Part shown: piece by piece, positions 8,481 to 16,372 of the stretch
How the letters are laid out: each line of letters opens with the position of its first letter
How positions within the stretch are numbered: the stretch's first letter is position 1
From: Balneolales bacterium
GTDB lineage: Bacteria > Bacteroidota > Rhodothermia > Balneolales > Natronogracilivirgulaceae
Assembly: GCA_007132975.1 (NCBI GenBank)
Contig: SLNO01000003.1
Location: 1-39,516, forward strand
DNA length: 39,516 bases
Direction of reading: 5' to 3'
Made by a program: the position numbers and the translations under genes
The notes under the pieces: generated by a model
The model's input: the letters and a program-made list of their open reading frames with translations, nothing else
Told to the model about the DNA's origin: nothing
Database searches by the model: none

Positions 8481-8837
8481 TCAGATGCTCATTTCCACGT
8501 TGTGGACATTTCTCAGGATCTCGACAGCGTTTTTGTCCTTGTTCTGCATGACCCGGTGCTCAAGGTTGGTGACAAGCCCGGAGCGGGCTTCTTCAAACGC
8601 CTCGGCCCTGGCCTCATCCGGGGTGGTATTGCGGACAAGAATATAGATGTCATCTGCGCGTATCACACTGTACAGACCGTCCTCATTGAAAGCATGCGAC
8701 CTGAGTTCCTCATATTTTTCGAACAGGGAGGAAAATTGGCCTGAATCCTCGGCTTTCTGGACAATTTCGACATCTTTGGGACCTTCAGCGCTCAATGGCA
8801 CATGACAGAGATAAAAAAACTTTTCCTGGTAAAGCAT
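8481..8837 (-). CDS. conserved-looking hypothetical protein, 118 residues
   Basis: I do not recognise this family. The protein is acidic, soluble and mixed alpha/beta, with no signal peptide, membrane segment or cysteine cluster. Notable stretches are SVIRADDIYILVRNTTPDEA and the C-terminal VEILRNVHNVEMSI. It reads as a real gene because it fits into the collinear minus-strand run between the peptidase and the TPR gene, with short gaps of 63 and 39 bases, and because no competing frame explains the region. Confidence 0.6.
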   Translation of the reverse strand: MLYQEKFFYLCHVPLSAEGPKDVEIVQKAEDSGQFSSLFEKYEELRSHAFNEDGLYSVIRADDIYILVRNTTPDEARAEAFEEARSGLVTNLEHRVMQNKDKNAVEILRNVHNVEMSI

Positions 8838-8900
8838 GTAGTGAATAACCTTGGTTTATCGGTGAATCGTCAAATCTCCCAAAGATATGAAAAGATCAGA

Positions 8901-9758
8901 TCAAATGCCCCGGTCCGTCTGCTCAAGCCAACGGACCATGATATCATGTACGCGGGCAATATCCTTCAGGTAAACCGATTCGTTTTTCTGGTGATACGGG
9001 AAGATAGCCGGCTCCAGCGCCAGCGAGGGGATATCCGCCTTTCCATCCCTGTTCAGCTCGGCACCGTAGTGAAGATAGTCGTTGGTGTTATTGGCAAGAT
9101 GCAGCCCTGAATCGATGGAGATGAGCTGGTCGCGGACACGCTCGGTGCGCAAGCGCTCCCCCTCGGAAGGCATCTGGCCGGTGAATTCCCAATGCCCGCT
9201 ATACAGTGCAACACCCGGCTGCCCTCGGAACAGCGGCGTGGTATCAAGTGTGATCACCGCAGAGGGGAGCATCCCATTCGTGACAAGGTGGCGGGCAATG
9301 CGCTCGGCACCCATGCCATGGTGCAGGCCCTTGCCGCCGTTTTTGAGCAGGTGTGGATGGTGTTTTAGGCCAAAACCCTCCTCCATCTCCGAAAACATCA
9401 GCATGAGCGGGGGAAACGAGCGGTGAGCGCTTTCGCGGGCAAGTGATATGCATAGCGCCAGGCCAACGACATTGTCCAGTTGCCCGATAAGCCGGTCATC
9501 GTCATGCCCGAATGGCAGCACCTCCGGATGATCCGCACCAAAGTGGTTGATCTTGTCAAGATGGGCCGACAGCGCAACCGGTGGACGGCTGGCATCACCA
9601 GGTATTGTGAATACCAGGTTATTATCAGGAACCCGCTGCATCTCGGCACCCCGGACCGCCTCCATGGCATTCAGGACTTGATTGTGGATGCGCTCCTCAA
9701 ATGAGGAAAACGACGGGACAACAGCGAGCTCGCGTATGAGCGATATGAGCTTTTCCAT
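8901..9758 (-). CDS. M42/M20-like zinc peptidase or deacylase
   Basis: A 285-residue co-catalytic metallopeptidase-like protein. The expected ligands can be followed in order: His66 and Asp68 in ALSAHLDKI, bridging Asp95 in GQLDNVVGLAL, the Glu126/Glu127 pair in SEMEEGFGLK, Asp172 in TLDTTP, and a late His256 in FPYHQKNESVY. This pattern is that of the M42/M28/M20 clan of aminopeptidases and deacylases; the substrate is unknown. It is short for M42 (usually about 350), so the lid domain may be reduced. I start it at the ATG at 9758 rather than the TTG at 9773. Confidence 0.8.
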   Translation of the reverse strand: MEKLISLIRELAVVPSFSSFEERIHNQVLNAMEAVRGAEMQRVPDNNLVFTIPGDASRPPVALSAHLDKINHFGADHPEVLPFGHDDDRLIGQLDNVVGLALCISLARESAHRSFPPLMLMFSEMEEGFGLKHHPHLLKNGGKGLHHGMGAERIARHLVTNGMLPSAVITLDTTPLFRGQPGVALYSGHWEFTGQMPSEGERLRTERVRDQLISIDSGLHLANNTNDYLHYGAELNRDGKADIPSLALEPAIFPYHQKNESVYLKDIARVHDIMVRWLEQTDRGI

Positions 9759-9882
9759 GCGCCCAAAGTACAAAATACGCGGTATACTTTCATGGATGCG
9801 TAGGACACCCGGTCCGCCTGTAATCCGGCGGAAATACTACCTGCCCAGCTGCAGCGTTTATCCTGGCTGCACAATGATTTGT

Positions 9883-9932
9883 TGCATATCTTCAAGAGCG
9901 GATGTATTTTCGGGCAAAGATATGCCTGCAAC
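9883..9932. promoter_or_regulatory. divergent promoter region with mirrored elements
   Basis: The 218 bases between the peptidase (minus) and the pseudopilin-like gene (plus) contain an inverted repeat: GCATATCTT (9884-9892) and its complement AAGATATGC (9917-9925). The minus strand reads TTGTTGCAGGCATATCTTTG, whose TATCTTTG (9915-9922) is a perfect Bacteroidota -7 box. The plus strand reads TTGTTGCATATCTT. This suggests two back-to-back promoters of similar sequence, about 140 and 80 bases from their genes. Confidence 0.45.
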
Positions 9933-9976
9933 AAGCTTTTGCACTGAACAGATTCAATAAAAATTGAAGCAAAAAA

Positions 9977-10441
9977 ATGGAAATAGATACCCGTAACAGG
10001 ATCATCAGCGCCGTCTTAGCCGTCGTCATTATTGTACTTGCATGGCTTCTGTATGATTCCATCACGTCCCCCTACAAAAAAATCGAGCAACAGCGCGAAG
10101 TGACCGAACAGGTCCGTCACAGAATGACCGTGGTACGTGATGCACTGGTAGAGCATCAGAGGAGGAACAACCATTTCCCCCAAACACTTGACGATCTGGT
10201 TGAATGGCTTAAAACCGATGAGAACATGATTGCGCGTGCCGACACCCTCTTCCGATTCCGTCCGCCGCACCAGTTCAACCCTGATTCACTGATCTATTCC
10301 CCCAGGAGTGGCAACAGGTTCCAGTACGCGCTAAACGACACCCTGCGACCCAATATCTATCTTCTGGAAGATCCGGACAGCGACGATGCCATCGGGTCCC
10401 TCAACAGAACCACCCTGCTGAACGCCACAAACTGGAACTAA
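9977..10441 (+). CDS. membrane-anchored pseudopilin-like hypothetical protein
   Basis: A 154-residue protein with one N-terminal membrane helix (about 8-27) and a periplasmic domain. The helix is followed by a charged helix and then ALVEHQRRNNHFPQTLDDLVEWL. That pattern recalls GspG/TadE-like pseudopilins, where a long helix leads into a RYP-x-T-x-x-x-L segment, but the N-terminal prepilin cleavage site (Gly-Phe-x-x-x-Glu) is not present. It starts the plus-strand operon with DUF3822, rsmD and coaD (10-base gap to the next gene). No function can be assigned. Confidence 0.7.
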   Translation: MEIDTRNRIISAVLAVVIIVLAWLLYDSITSPYKKIEQQREVTEQVRHRMTVVRDALVEHQRRNNHFPQTLDDLVEWLKTDENMIARADTLFRFRPPHQFNPDSLIYSPRSGNRFQYALNDTLRPNIYLLEDPDSDDAIGSLNRTTLLNATNWN

Positions 10442-10451
10442 ACCGATTACC

Positions 10452-11309
10452 ATGCCGGAACCGGATGCGAGACTTGGTGTTGCCTTTGATGCCAACAAGC
10501 TCTTATACGCCGTATCCGCTTCGGCGAGACCGGCATTTCTGGAGCGCATCGGTCAAATTGAATTTCCTTTTGACCTGGTCGAATCCCTGTCAAAGCGTGA
10601 CCCGGACACATTCCCGGGCCTGTGCGACACCATTGGAAACCTTATCCGCGATGAAGATGTCGCCGAGGTCCGCCTGGCCTATCCTCCGCAGCTTGAGTGC
10701 TGGAGTATCCTCCCAAAATCCGTTTACGACCAGCAGGATGAACGGGAGGCACATCTTGGCATCCTGATGGATGGCATCCCGCTGCGGCGCATTTCCACCT
10801 TGTGGCACACCATCAGCAACCGCGATTTCAAACTGCTGTGCGTGAGAAAGAAACAGCACCTGGAATCATTCTCCTTTCTGGTCAACGGACCGGTCAACGG
10901 AAACCTCCAGTCCGATTTCCAAATCGGGGAGAGATGGATGCAAAAAAGCCATTACCACGGCTCCTTCCTGACAGTCTATTCCACGGCCAACGTTTTAAGC
11001 ATCTCCTCCTTCCTTCTGGGAAAGCTGCGGGCAGCAACCTACATCTCCTTTGAAGAGATTTCCGATCTGCCCTATCTGTGGCTGCAGCAAGCATCCCATC
11101 TGCAGTGGATGTCGGGCATGCACGAGCAGATACTCGTCTATGGCTCAATGGCCGTAGAGGTCGTTAAGGAACTGCAACCGTACTGGGACAATGCCTCCGA
11201 AACCATTGTCATGGACACCCTTGATAAGATTGGACTCGGATCCCAAGAAAAAACATTCAGCTTCTCACTGGAAAGCGCATTTCCCGCCGCACTGTTATCC
11301 GTACACTGA
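10452..11309 (+). CDS. DUF3822 family protein
   Basis: A 285-residue cytoplasmic protein. I call it DUF3822 because of its position directly before rsmD and coaD, an arrangement usual in Bacteroidota, and because it has the family's two-part actin-like character, with paired segments such as ILVYGSMAVEVVKEL in the second half. No catalytic motif is visible. The stop is three bases before the rsmD start, so the genes are tightly coupled. The family has no established biochemical role as far as I know; a link to rRNA methylation or coenzyme A synthesis is inference from neighbourhood only. Confidence 0.75.
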   Translation: MPEPDARLGVAFDANKLLYAVSASARPAFLERIGQIEFPFDLVESLSKRDPDTFPGLCDTIGNLIRDEDVAEVRLAYPPQLECWSILPKSVYDQQDEREAHLGILMDGIPLRRISTLWHTISNRDFKLLCVRKKQHLESFSFLVNGPVNGNLQSDFQIGERWMQKSHYHGSFLTVYSTANVLSISSFLLGKLRAATYISFEEISDLPYLWLQQASHLQWMSGMHEQILVYGSMAVEVVKELQPYWDNASETIVMDTLDKIGLGSQEKTFSFSLESAFPAALLSVH

Positions 11310-11312
11310 GCC

Positions 11313-11963
11313 ATGCGCATCATCACCGGAACACTGAAAGGCAGAAAAATAACCGTTCCGCCGCACGTTGACATGCGGCCCACCTCAGACCGTGCCAAAG
11401 AGAGCATCTTCTCCATCATTGAAGTGCGCAAGCATATCTCCGGCAGCGCCGTTCTTGACCTGTTCGCCGGCTCAGGGAGCCTCGGTTTCGAAGCCATCTC
11501 ACGAGGTGCCGCATCCGTGCTTTTTGTGGAACAATCTGCTTCCGCAGTCGACCATATCGCAAAAACCGCCCGCCAGTTTGGTGTGGAAAAGCAGGCACAG
11601 TCCATTTGCACACCTGTTGAGTCCTTCCTGTCCGCACACCCTCGTCCCTTCGACCTGATATTTGCCGATCCCCCTTACGACTACCCCCAAATGACAAACC
11701 TGCCGGAAATCCTCCTGGGAGGTGGGTGGCTGAAATCTGATGGATGGTTTATTCTTGAACATGACAAAAGACATCATTTTGGCGAATACCCTGACTGTGT
11801 TTTCACCAAACCGTATGGGCGAACCATTGTCTCCATATTCCGGTCGGGCGAAAACAACGGCACCGCTAAGCCGGATGAGTCGCAGCGCGGCAGGCCATCT
11901 GCAGATCCCGCATCAAGCGCTCCTGCATCCGGGCCACCCCCCGAAACCAGCCCTGACAACTGA
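11313..11963 (+). CDS. rsmD: 16S rRNA (guanine966-N2)-methyltransferase RsmD
   Basis: A 216-residue SAM-dependent methyltransferase that modifies G966 of 16S rRNA. The N-terminus MRIITGTLKGRKI and MRPTSDRAKESIFSII are family signatures. VLDLFAGSGSLGFEAISRGA is the SAM-binding motif I, and DLIFADPPYDYP carries the DPPY catalytic motif IV. The core ends near residue 185. A 30-residue Pro/Ser/Ala-rich tail follows that is not part of the fold and makes the protein longer than E. coli RsmD (198). The coaD gene begins 24 bases after its stop. Confidence 0.95.
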   Translation: MRIITGTLKGRKITVPPHVDMRPTSDRAKESIFSIIEVRKHISGSAVLDLFAGSGSLGFEAISRGAASVLFVEQSASAVDHIAKTARQFGVEKQAQSICTPVESFLSAHPRPFDLIFADPPYDYPQMTNLPEILLGGGWLKSDGWFILEHDKRHHFGEYPDCVFTKPYGRTIVSIFRSGENNGTAKPDESQRGRPSADPASSAPASGPPPETSPDN

Positions 11964-11987
11964 CCACAAACTTCCGAGGCCAGCACC

Positions 11988-12470
11988 GTGCAAGTAATCT
12001 ATCCCGGTTCATTCGATCCCATCACATTCGGACATCTCGACGTCCTTGAGCGGGCGACAAACCTGTTTGAGAAGGTAATCATCACCATTGCTGTCAACAC
12101 ACGGAAAAACGCCATTTTCACACCGGATGAGCGGATTGTACTTATCCGGGAGAGCATCAGCGACCAGCCATGGTCCGGCAAGGTCGACATCCGCAAGTTT
12201 ACCGGGCTGCTGGTCGATTTCGCTCATGGAAACAACGTGAAGACCCTTATCCGCGGAGTGCGGCAGTTCTCCGATTATGAATACGAGTTTCGCATGGCCC
12301 TCATGAACCGCAAACTTGGAAAGGACATCGACACGATTTTTCTCATGCCCAGTGAGCATTTGACATTTGTATCGGGGTCACTGGTCCGTGAGATCGCCTA
12401 CTGGGGCGGCGATGTCAGCCATTTTGTGCCGGCCAATGTCGCCGAGGCGCTTAAAAAGAAATACGGCTGA
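11988..12470 (+). CDS. coaD: phosphopantetheine adenylyltransferase
   Basis: A 160-residue nucleotidyltransferase that joins ATP and 4'-phosphopantetheine to dephospho-CoA, the fourth step of coenzyme A synthesis. The GSFDPITFGHLDVLERA segment contains the nucleotide-binding T/H-x-G-H motif. LIRGVRQFSDYEYEFRMALMNRKL and the late FVSGSLVREIAYWGGDVSHFVP complete the family signature. It starts with GTG at 11988; no in-frame ATG would leave the first strand intact. The length equals that of the family. It is the last gene of the operon; no clear terminator hairpin follows it. Confidence 0.97.
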   Translation: MQVIYPGSFDPITFGHLDVLERATNLFEKVIITIAVNTRKNAIFTPDERIVLIRESISDQPWSGKVDIRKFTGLLVDFAHGNNVKTLIRGVRQFSDYEYEFRMALMNRKLGKDIDTIFLMPSEHLTFVSGSLVREIAYWGGDVSHFVPANVAEALKKKYG

Positions 12471-12797
12471 CCCGGATTGCGGCTGGCAATAATGATGCGT
12501 GAGCCGGAAGCAAAGCGCAGAAGCAACCAGACTTTTCCATCTGTTTCACATCTTCGCCAGAAGCGCCTTTTGCCGGTGCTCTGACTGTCACGCTGTCACA
12601 CCTTTTTCTTATGTCCCATCCGTCACGCGGGTCCCTTCATTGTCCTTTTATTACGCCTTTCAAAAAAAGTGCATGGCTCTCATGGGAAATACATGCTTAG
12701 TTTGTTATATTACCGCGTTTTAAAACGCAACGCAGGACTGTATTCCCATCTCTGAACCAACATTATTAATCGGTTTTACTAATTGTATTATACTGCC
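12471..12797. other. 327-base intergenic region
   Basis: It holds no convincing gene; a 74-codon frame inside is Cys- and Phe-rich, has no domain and is judged spurious. A short repeat (CTGTCACG, CTGTCACA) lies near 12585-12600. The only signal I trust is the promoter-like element and palindrome at its right end. Confidence 0.6.
12701..12728 (+). promoter_or_regulatory. putative promoter of the aminotransferase gene with a palindrome
   Basis: TTTGTTATATTACCGCG resembles the element before aroC (TTTGCTATATTTCCGC); TATATTAC (12706-12713) would be the -7 box. A perfect 14-base palindrome GCGTTTTAAAACGC (12715-12728) follows at once, about 70 bases before the start codon. It may be an operator or simply the start of the leader. 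Confidence 0.4.
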
Positions 12798-13997
12798 ATG
12801 ATTGCAAAACGAGTCCAGGCCATAGCGCCATCAGAAACCATGAAAATCTCGGGCCGCGCCAAGGAGCTCCAGCGCGAAGGCAAATCGGTCATATCACTGA
12901 GCCAGGGTGAGCCCGACTTCAAAACCCCGAAGCACATCTGTGAGGCCGCTGTGCAGGCCATCCACGACGGCCACCATGGATACACCATGAATACCGGCAA
13001 CCCCGAGCTGCGCGAGGCCATTTGCACCAAGCTGAAAGAGGAAAACGGCCTGGAATACAAGCCGGACCAGATCATCCTGTCAAACGGCGCAAAACAGTCC
13101 ATCGGTTTCTCACTGCTTGCCACCATCGATCCGGGCGACGAGGTCATCATCCCCGCACCCTACTGGGTTTCCTATCCCGAAATGGTCAAACTGGCGGAAG
13201 GCAAACCGGTCATCGTCTCAACCGTCTTCGAAAATGACTTCAAGATGACGGCGGACCAGCTTCGCGAGGCCATCACGCCCCGCACCCGTATGCTCATCCT
13301 CTGCTCGCCATCAAATCCCACAGGCAGCTGCTACACCGCTGAAGAACTCAAGGCGCTGGCGGCCGTACTTCGCGAACATCCCGGCATCCTGGTACTCTCT
13401 GACGAGATATACGAGTATATTGTCTTCGACGATGCCCATGTAAGCATTGCGCAGGTGGCCCCCGACCTCATGGACCGCATCCTCCTGATCAACGGTTTTT
13501 CCAAAGGGTTTGCCATGACCGGATGGCGTCTGGGCTACCTTGCCGGCTCCGCTCCCATCGTGAAGGCCGTTGCCAAAATACAGAGCCAGGAAACCTCCGG
13601 CCCATCCTCCATTTCACAAAAAGCCGGTGAGGCCGCCTACCTGAGTCCGCGTGACGCTGTGGCTGAGATGGTCGCCGCGTTCCGCGAGCGTCGAGATTAT
13701 CTGGTGGATGCGCTCAACGCCATTGACGGCGTTAAATGCTTCCTCCCGGGCGGTGCCTTCTATGCTTTCCCTGATATTTCGGCCTACCTTGATTCCGAAA
13801 CTCCCTCAGGTGATCGCATCCGGAACAGTACCGACCTGTGCATGTTCCTGCTGGAAGAACGCGGACTAGCAGCCGTGCCCGGCGATGCCTTTGGCGAGCC
13901 CGCTGGAATCCGGCTCTCCTACGCGGCATCCATGGAGCATCTCAAGGAAGCGGTGAAACGGCTAAGCGAAGGCCTGGCCGCATTGAAAAAACAGTAA
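12798..13997 (+). CDS. PLP-dependent aminotransferase, class I (aspartate aminotransferase-like)
   Basis: A 399-residue fold-type I aminotransferase of the aspartate aminotransferase Ib group. SLSQGEPDFKTPKHI is typical of this group. NPTG is at 173-176, Asp202 and Tyr205 (SDEIYEYI) contact the cofactor, and Lys236 in NGFSKGFAMTGWRLGY should form the Schiff base. The C-terminal GIRLSYAAS contains the substrate-carboxylate Arg. The likely reaction is aspartate/oxoglutarate transamination, although prephenate and other substrates occur in the group. I use the ATG at 12798; a TTG at 12783 is in frame. Confidence 0.93.
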   Translation: MIAKRVQAIAPSETMKISGRAKELQREGKSVISLSQGEPDFKTPKHICEAAVQAIHDGHHGYTMNTGNPELREAICTKLKEENGLEYKPDQIILSNGAKQSIGFSLLATIDPGDEVIIPAPYWVSYPEMVKLAEGKPVIVSTVFENDFKMTADQLREAITPRTRMLILCSPSNPTGSCYTAEELKALAAVLREHPGILVLSDEIYEYIVFDDAHVSIAQVAPDLMDRILLINGFSKGFAMTGWRLGYLAGSAPIVKAVAKIQSQETSGPSSISQKAGEAAYLSPRDAVAEMVAAFRERRDYLVDALNAIDGVKCFLPGGAFYAFPDISAYLDSETPSGDRIRNSTDLCMFLLEERGLAAVPGDAFGEPAGIRLSYAASMEHLKEAVKRLSEGLAALKKQ

Positions 13998-14066
13998 ACG
14001 TTTTCCTTTTTTCTGGCGTTTAATAATCCGGTCTGAAGCAAAAACAACTCAAACCAGAACAGTAAC

Positions 14067-14411
14067 ATGCCTACTTATCAATACAAAAGGGAAGATGGTA
14101 CAATGTTCGAGATCGTGCAGAAGATATCGGACGATGCACTGAAAACCTGTCCGGAGACCGGACAAATGGTGAAACGCGTGATCACCGGCGGCAGTGGTGT
14201 GGTTTACAAGGGCAGCGGATGGTATGTCACCGACTACAAGAACCGGACTGGCAACGGATCCGCCCCTTCAAACGGCGCCAACGGAACGGCCGCATCCCCT
14301 GCCAGTGGAGCAGAATCGGCCTCCGGCACCGCAGGCGTCAACGATGCCGCCTCCAGCCAGCCAAACGGCAAAGGCTCTGCATCGGATGCCGGAGCCTCCA
14401 AGTCATCGTAA
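14067..14411 (+). CDS. FmdB-family protein lacking most zinc-ribbon cysteines
   Basis: A 114-residue protein. Residues 1-60 match the FmdB family: MPTYQYKREDGTMFEI, then KTCPETGQMVKRVITGG, then VVYKGSGWYVTDYKN. In the family, four cysteines in two C-x-x-C pairs bind zinc. Here the first pair is lost (Arg8, the second Cys deleted) and only Cys28 of the second pair remains (Thr31 in place of Cys). The fold may persist without zinc. Residues 61-114 are a low-complexity Ala/Gly/Ser/Asn tail, as in other members. Its function is unknown. The window shows no partner. Confidence 0.85.
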   Translation: MPTYQYKREDGTMFEIVQKISDDALKTCPETGQMVKRVITGGSGVVYKGSGWYVTDYKNRTGNGSAPSNGANGTAASPASGAESASGTAGVNDAASSQPNGKGSASDAGASKSS

Positions 14412-14482
14412 GCATTCCGGCAAGCCGGTAACTGACGCGAAATCCAAAAAACCGGTTACTGAACCGATAACCGCCACCGCCC

Positions 14483-14845
14483 ATGAATCATGTGGAGCTG
14501 GGCAGGCTGGGTGAAGACCTGGCTGCCGAACATCTTGCCTCCAAAGGCTATATAGTGCTGGATCGGAATTACCGTTTCATGAAGGCCGAAGTGGATATTG
14601 TGGCTGCGACGGAACGGGAGATTGTTTTTGTGGAGGTCAAAACCCGCACCAGCACCAGCTTTGGCGAACCGGAGGACCATATTGACGACAAGAAAAAGCG
14701 GCAGCTCTTCAAAGTGGCCGAAGCCTGGCTCCATGAGCGCCGAATGGAGGGGTCACCTGTCCGTTTTGACGTCATATCCATCCTCAAACCAGGAAAACCG
14801 GGTGAAAGCGTCAACCATATCGAGGGGGCTTTCTGGTACCTCTGA
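14483..14845 (+). CDS. yraN: YraN/UPF0102 endonuclease-like protein
   Basis: A 120-residue protein of the UPF0102 family, a PD-(D/E)xK-like nuclease fold. GRLGEDLAAEHLASKGY is the N-terminal helix signature. EVDIVAATEREIVFVEVKTR holds the Asp and the Glu-x-Lys of the nuclease motif, so the active-site residues appear intact. Family members are thought to act on DNA or RNA, without an agreed substrate. The length is normal (about 120). It follows the FmdB-like gene by 71 bases. Confidence 0.9.
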   Translation: MNHVELGRLGEDLAAEHLASKGYIVLDRNYRFMKAEVDIVAATEREIVFVEVKTRTSTSFGEPEDHIDDKKKRQLFKVAEAWLHERRMEGSPVRFDVISILKPGKPGESVNHIEGAFWYL

Positions 14846-15032
14846 TTTCTGCAAACCAGCGGATGCGTTATAACATAAAATCAATTATTTTGTGGTGACG
14901 CATTGTATGTGTTTTAATTTTTTTGAAATCTACCAGTCACATAGAATGTCCATGACGCTTATGTACATGCGCCTGTGAGTCAGAGGGTGTGCCTGGTTGT
15001 GGACATTTCATTTATTTCTGAACTACTGTTCC

Positions 15033-15332
15033 ATGAGCCTCCGATTCCTGAATCCACTTCGCTGGCGAAGATCATTCCTTCTCTCAGTCCTCTTGCTGAT
15101 GCTGGTCATCTGGTTCGGCTTCATTGACACCTACAGTGTCCGCACCCGGGTCCAGCTGAATATGGAAAAAAAGGAACTGGTCAGGGAGACCGAACGGCTG
15201 CGGGAGGATACCGCCGAGCTTCAGCAGAAAATGGACAATCTGGCTTCGGATCCCGGCATCCTTGAACAACTGGCACGGGAAGAGTACGGCATGCGGAAAC
15301 CCGGAGAAATCATTTACCGTGTCCAGGAATAA
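15033..15332 (+). CDS. FtsB/DivIC-type septum formation initiator
   Basis: A 99-residue bitopic membrane protein: a basic N-terminus (RFLNPLRWRR), one membrane helix (about 13-31), a periplasmic coiled coil (about 38-70) and a short C-terminal segment with LAREEYGMRKPGEIIYRV. The last motif is the hallmark of FtsB/DivIC proteins, which bridge FtsL and FtsQ in the division complex. I start it at the ATG at 15033; the longer frame begins with TTG at 14997 and would put polar residues before the normal N-terminus. The ROK kinase gene follows by 69 bases. Confidence 0.88.
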   Translation: MSLRFLNPLRWRRSFLLSVLLLMLVIWFGFIDTYSVRTRVQLNMEKKELVRETERLREDTAELQQKMDNLASDPGILEQLAREEYGMRKPGEIIYRVQE

Positions 15333-15401
15333 CCGGCTGGCCCGCCTTATGGAAAGCATTTACCCTTCACCTGACCTTCACCTTTTAACGGATCCCATGT
15401 A

Positions 15402-16346
15402 ATGATTTCCATTGGTATCGATCTGGGAGGAACCAACATCAAATCGGCCGTTGTCGACCGTGAAAAAGGGCTCCTATCCACCTACTCCATTCCCACCAAT
15501 GCAAAGGATGGACCAGAAGCTGTCCTCGATCGCATAGCCGAATCGATTTCCAGGGCCGCTTCCGACGCTCCCGGGAAACCTGTCGGCGCCGGCATCGGTT
15601 CGCCGGGTATCATATCACTGGACCGAACCACTGTGTCAAATCCGCCGAACCTTGCGGGGTGGGATGTCATCAACGTAAACAAGGAGATCAAAAAGCGCAC
15701 TGGTTTCGAAGCCATTGTGGAAAACGATGCCAATCTGATGGCGCTCGGCTCCTCCCGCTACGGCGCGGGCAGGAAGCTTGACAGTCTGATCATGCTGACA
15801 CTGGGGACCGGCGTTGGGGGCGGCATCATCTACCACCGGGAGCTGTACCGCGGGGTAACCGGCGGAGCTGCCGAACTGGGGCATGTGATCATCGACTTTG
15901 ACGGGCTGGAATCCAACAGCGCCGCCAAAGGCGGCATCGAGGCGTACATCGGTCAGCGGTTCCTTATCCGCAACGCATTGCCGGTGATACGGCAGCATCC
16001 TGACAATCCGCTGACCAGGTTCCTTGACGACCCGGATGAACTTGAGCCCAAACACCTCAGCAGGGAAGCGGATAAAGGCAATGAGCTGGCAATCCGGATC
16101 CTGGCCGATGCCGGCAGGATGCTGGGCTATGCCATCGTCAATTACATCCATATTCTGGACATACGCAACATCATCGTTAGCGGCGGCGTTGCCAAGGCAG
16201 GTGACTGGATCCTGGAGCCGGCGCGCAAGGCGGCACTGGAGCGGCTGATGCCGCCTTTTCGCGAAGGATTTGAAATCCGTTACGAGACACTGGGCAATGA
16301 TGCCGCGCTGCTCGGTGCAGGCAGTCTGGCATTTGAATACCTATAG
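15402..16346 (+). CDS. ROK-family sugar kinase (glucokinase-like) without zinc-site cysteines
   Basis: A 314-residue actin-fold sugar kinase. GIDLGGTNIKSAVVD is the phosphate-1 motif, Asp109 in ENDAN is the catalytic base, and LGTGVGGGI (134-142) is the phosphate-2 motif. Glu158 and His161 (AELGH) should contact the sugar and the metal. In most ROK proteins this His starts a zinc motif, G-x-x-C-x-C-G-x-x-G-C-x-E. Here the three Cys are Ser171, Ser173 and Gly178, while Glu180 is kept. Glucokinase is the most likely activity; N-acetylhexosamine kinase cannot be excluded. A phosphotransferase or sugar transporter is not visible nearby. Confidence 0.88.
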   Translation: MISIGIDLGGTNIKSAVVDREKGLLSTYSIPTNAKDGPEAVLDRIAESISRAASDAPGKPVGAGIGSPGIISLDRTTVSNPPNLAGWDVINVNKEIKKRTGFEAIVENDANLMALGSSRYGAGRKLDSLIMLTLGTGVGGGIIYHRELYRGVTGGAAELGHVIIDFDGLESNSAAKGGIEAYIGQRFLIRNALPVIRQHPDNPLTRFLDDPDELEPKHLSREADKGNELAIRILADAGRMLGYAIVNYIHILDIRNIIVSGGVAKAGDWILEPARKAALERLMPPFREGFEIRYETLGNDAALLGAGSLAFEYL

Positions 16347-16372
16347 CACATCACCGATAAGCTGACACATTT

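Noticed and set aside
12499-12723. A 74-codon frame in the gap between coaD and the aminotransferase gene
   Set aside because: It has random composition with scattered Cys and Phe, and it runs into the promoter element. No conservation signal is visible.
14865-14920. Imperfect stem TGCGT...ACGCA with a later T-run after yraN, considered as a terminator
   Set aside because: Only five bases pair cleanly, the loop is long, and the T-run is not adjacent to the stem.
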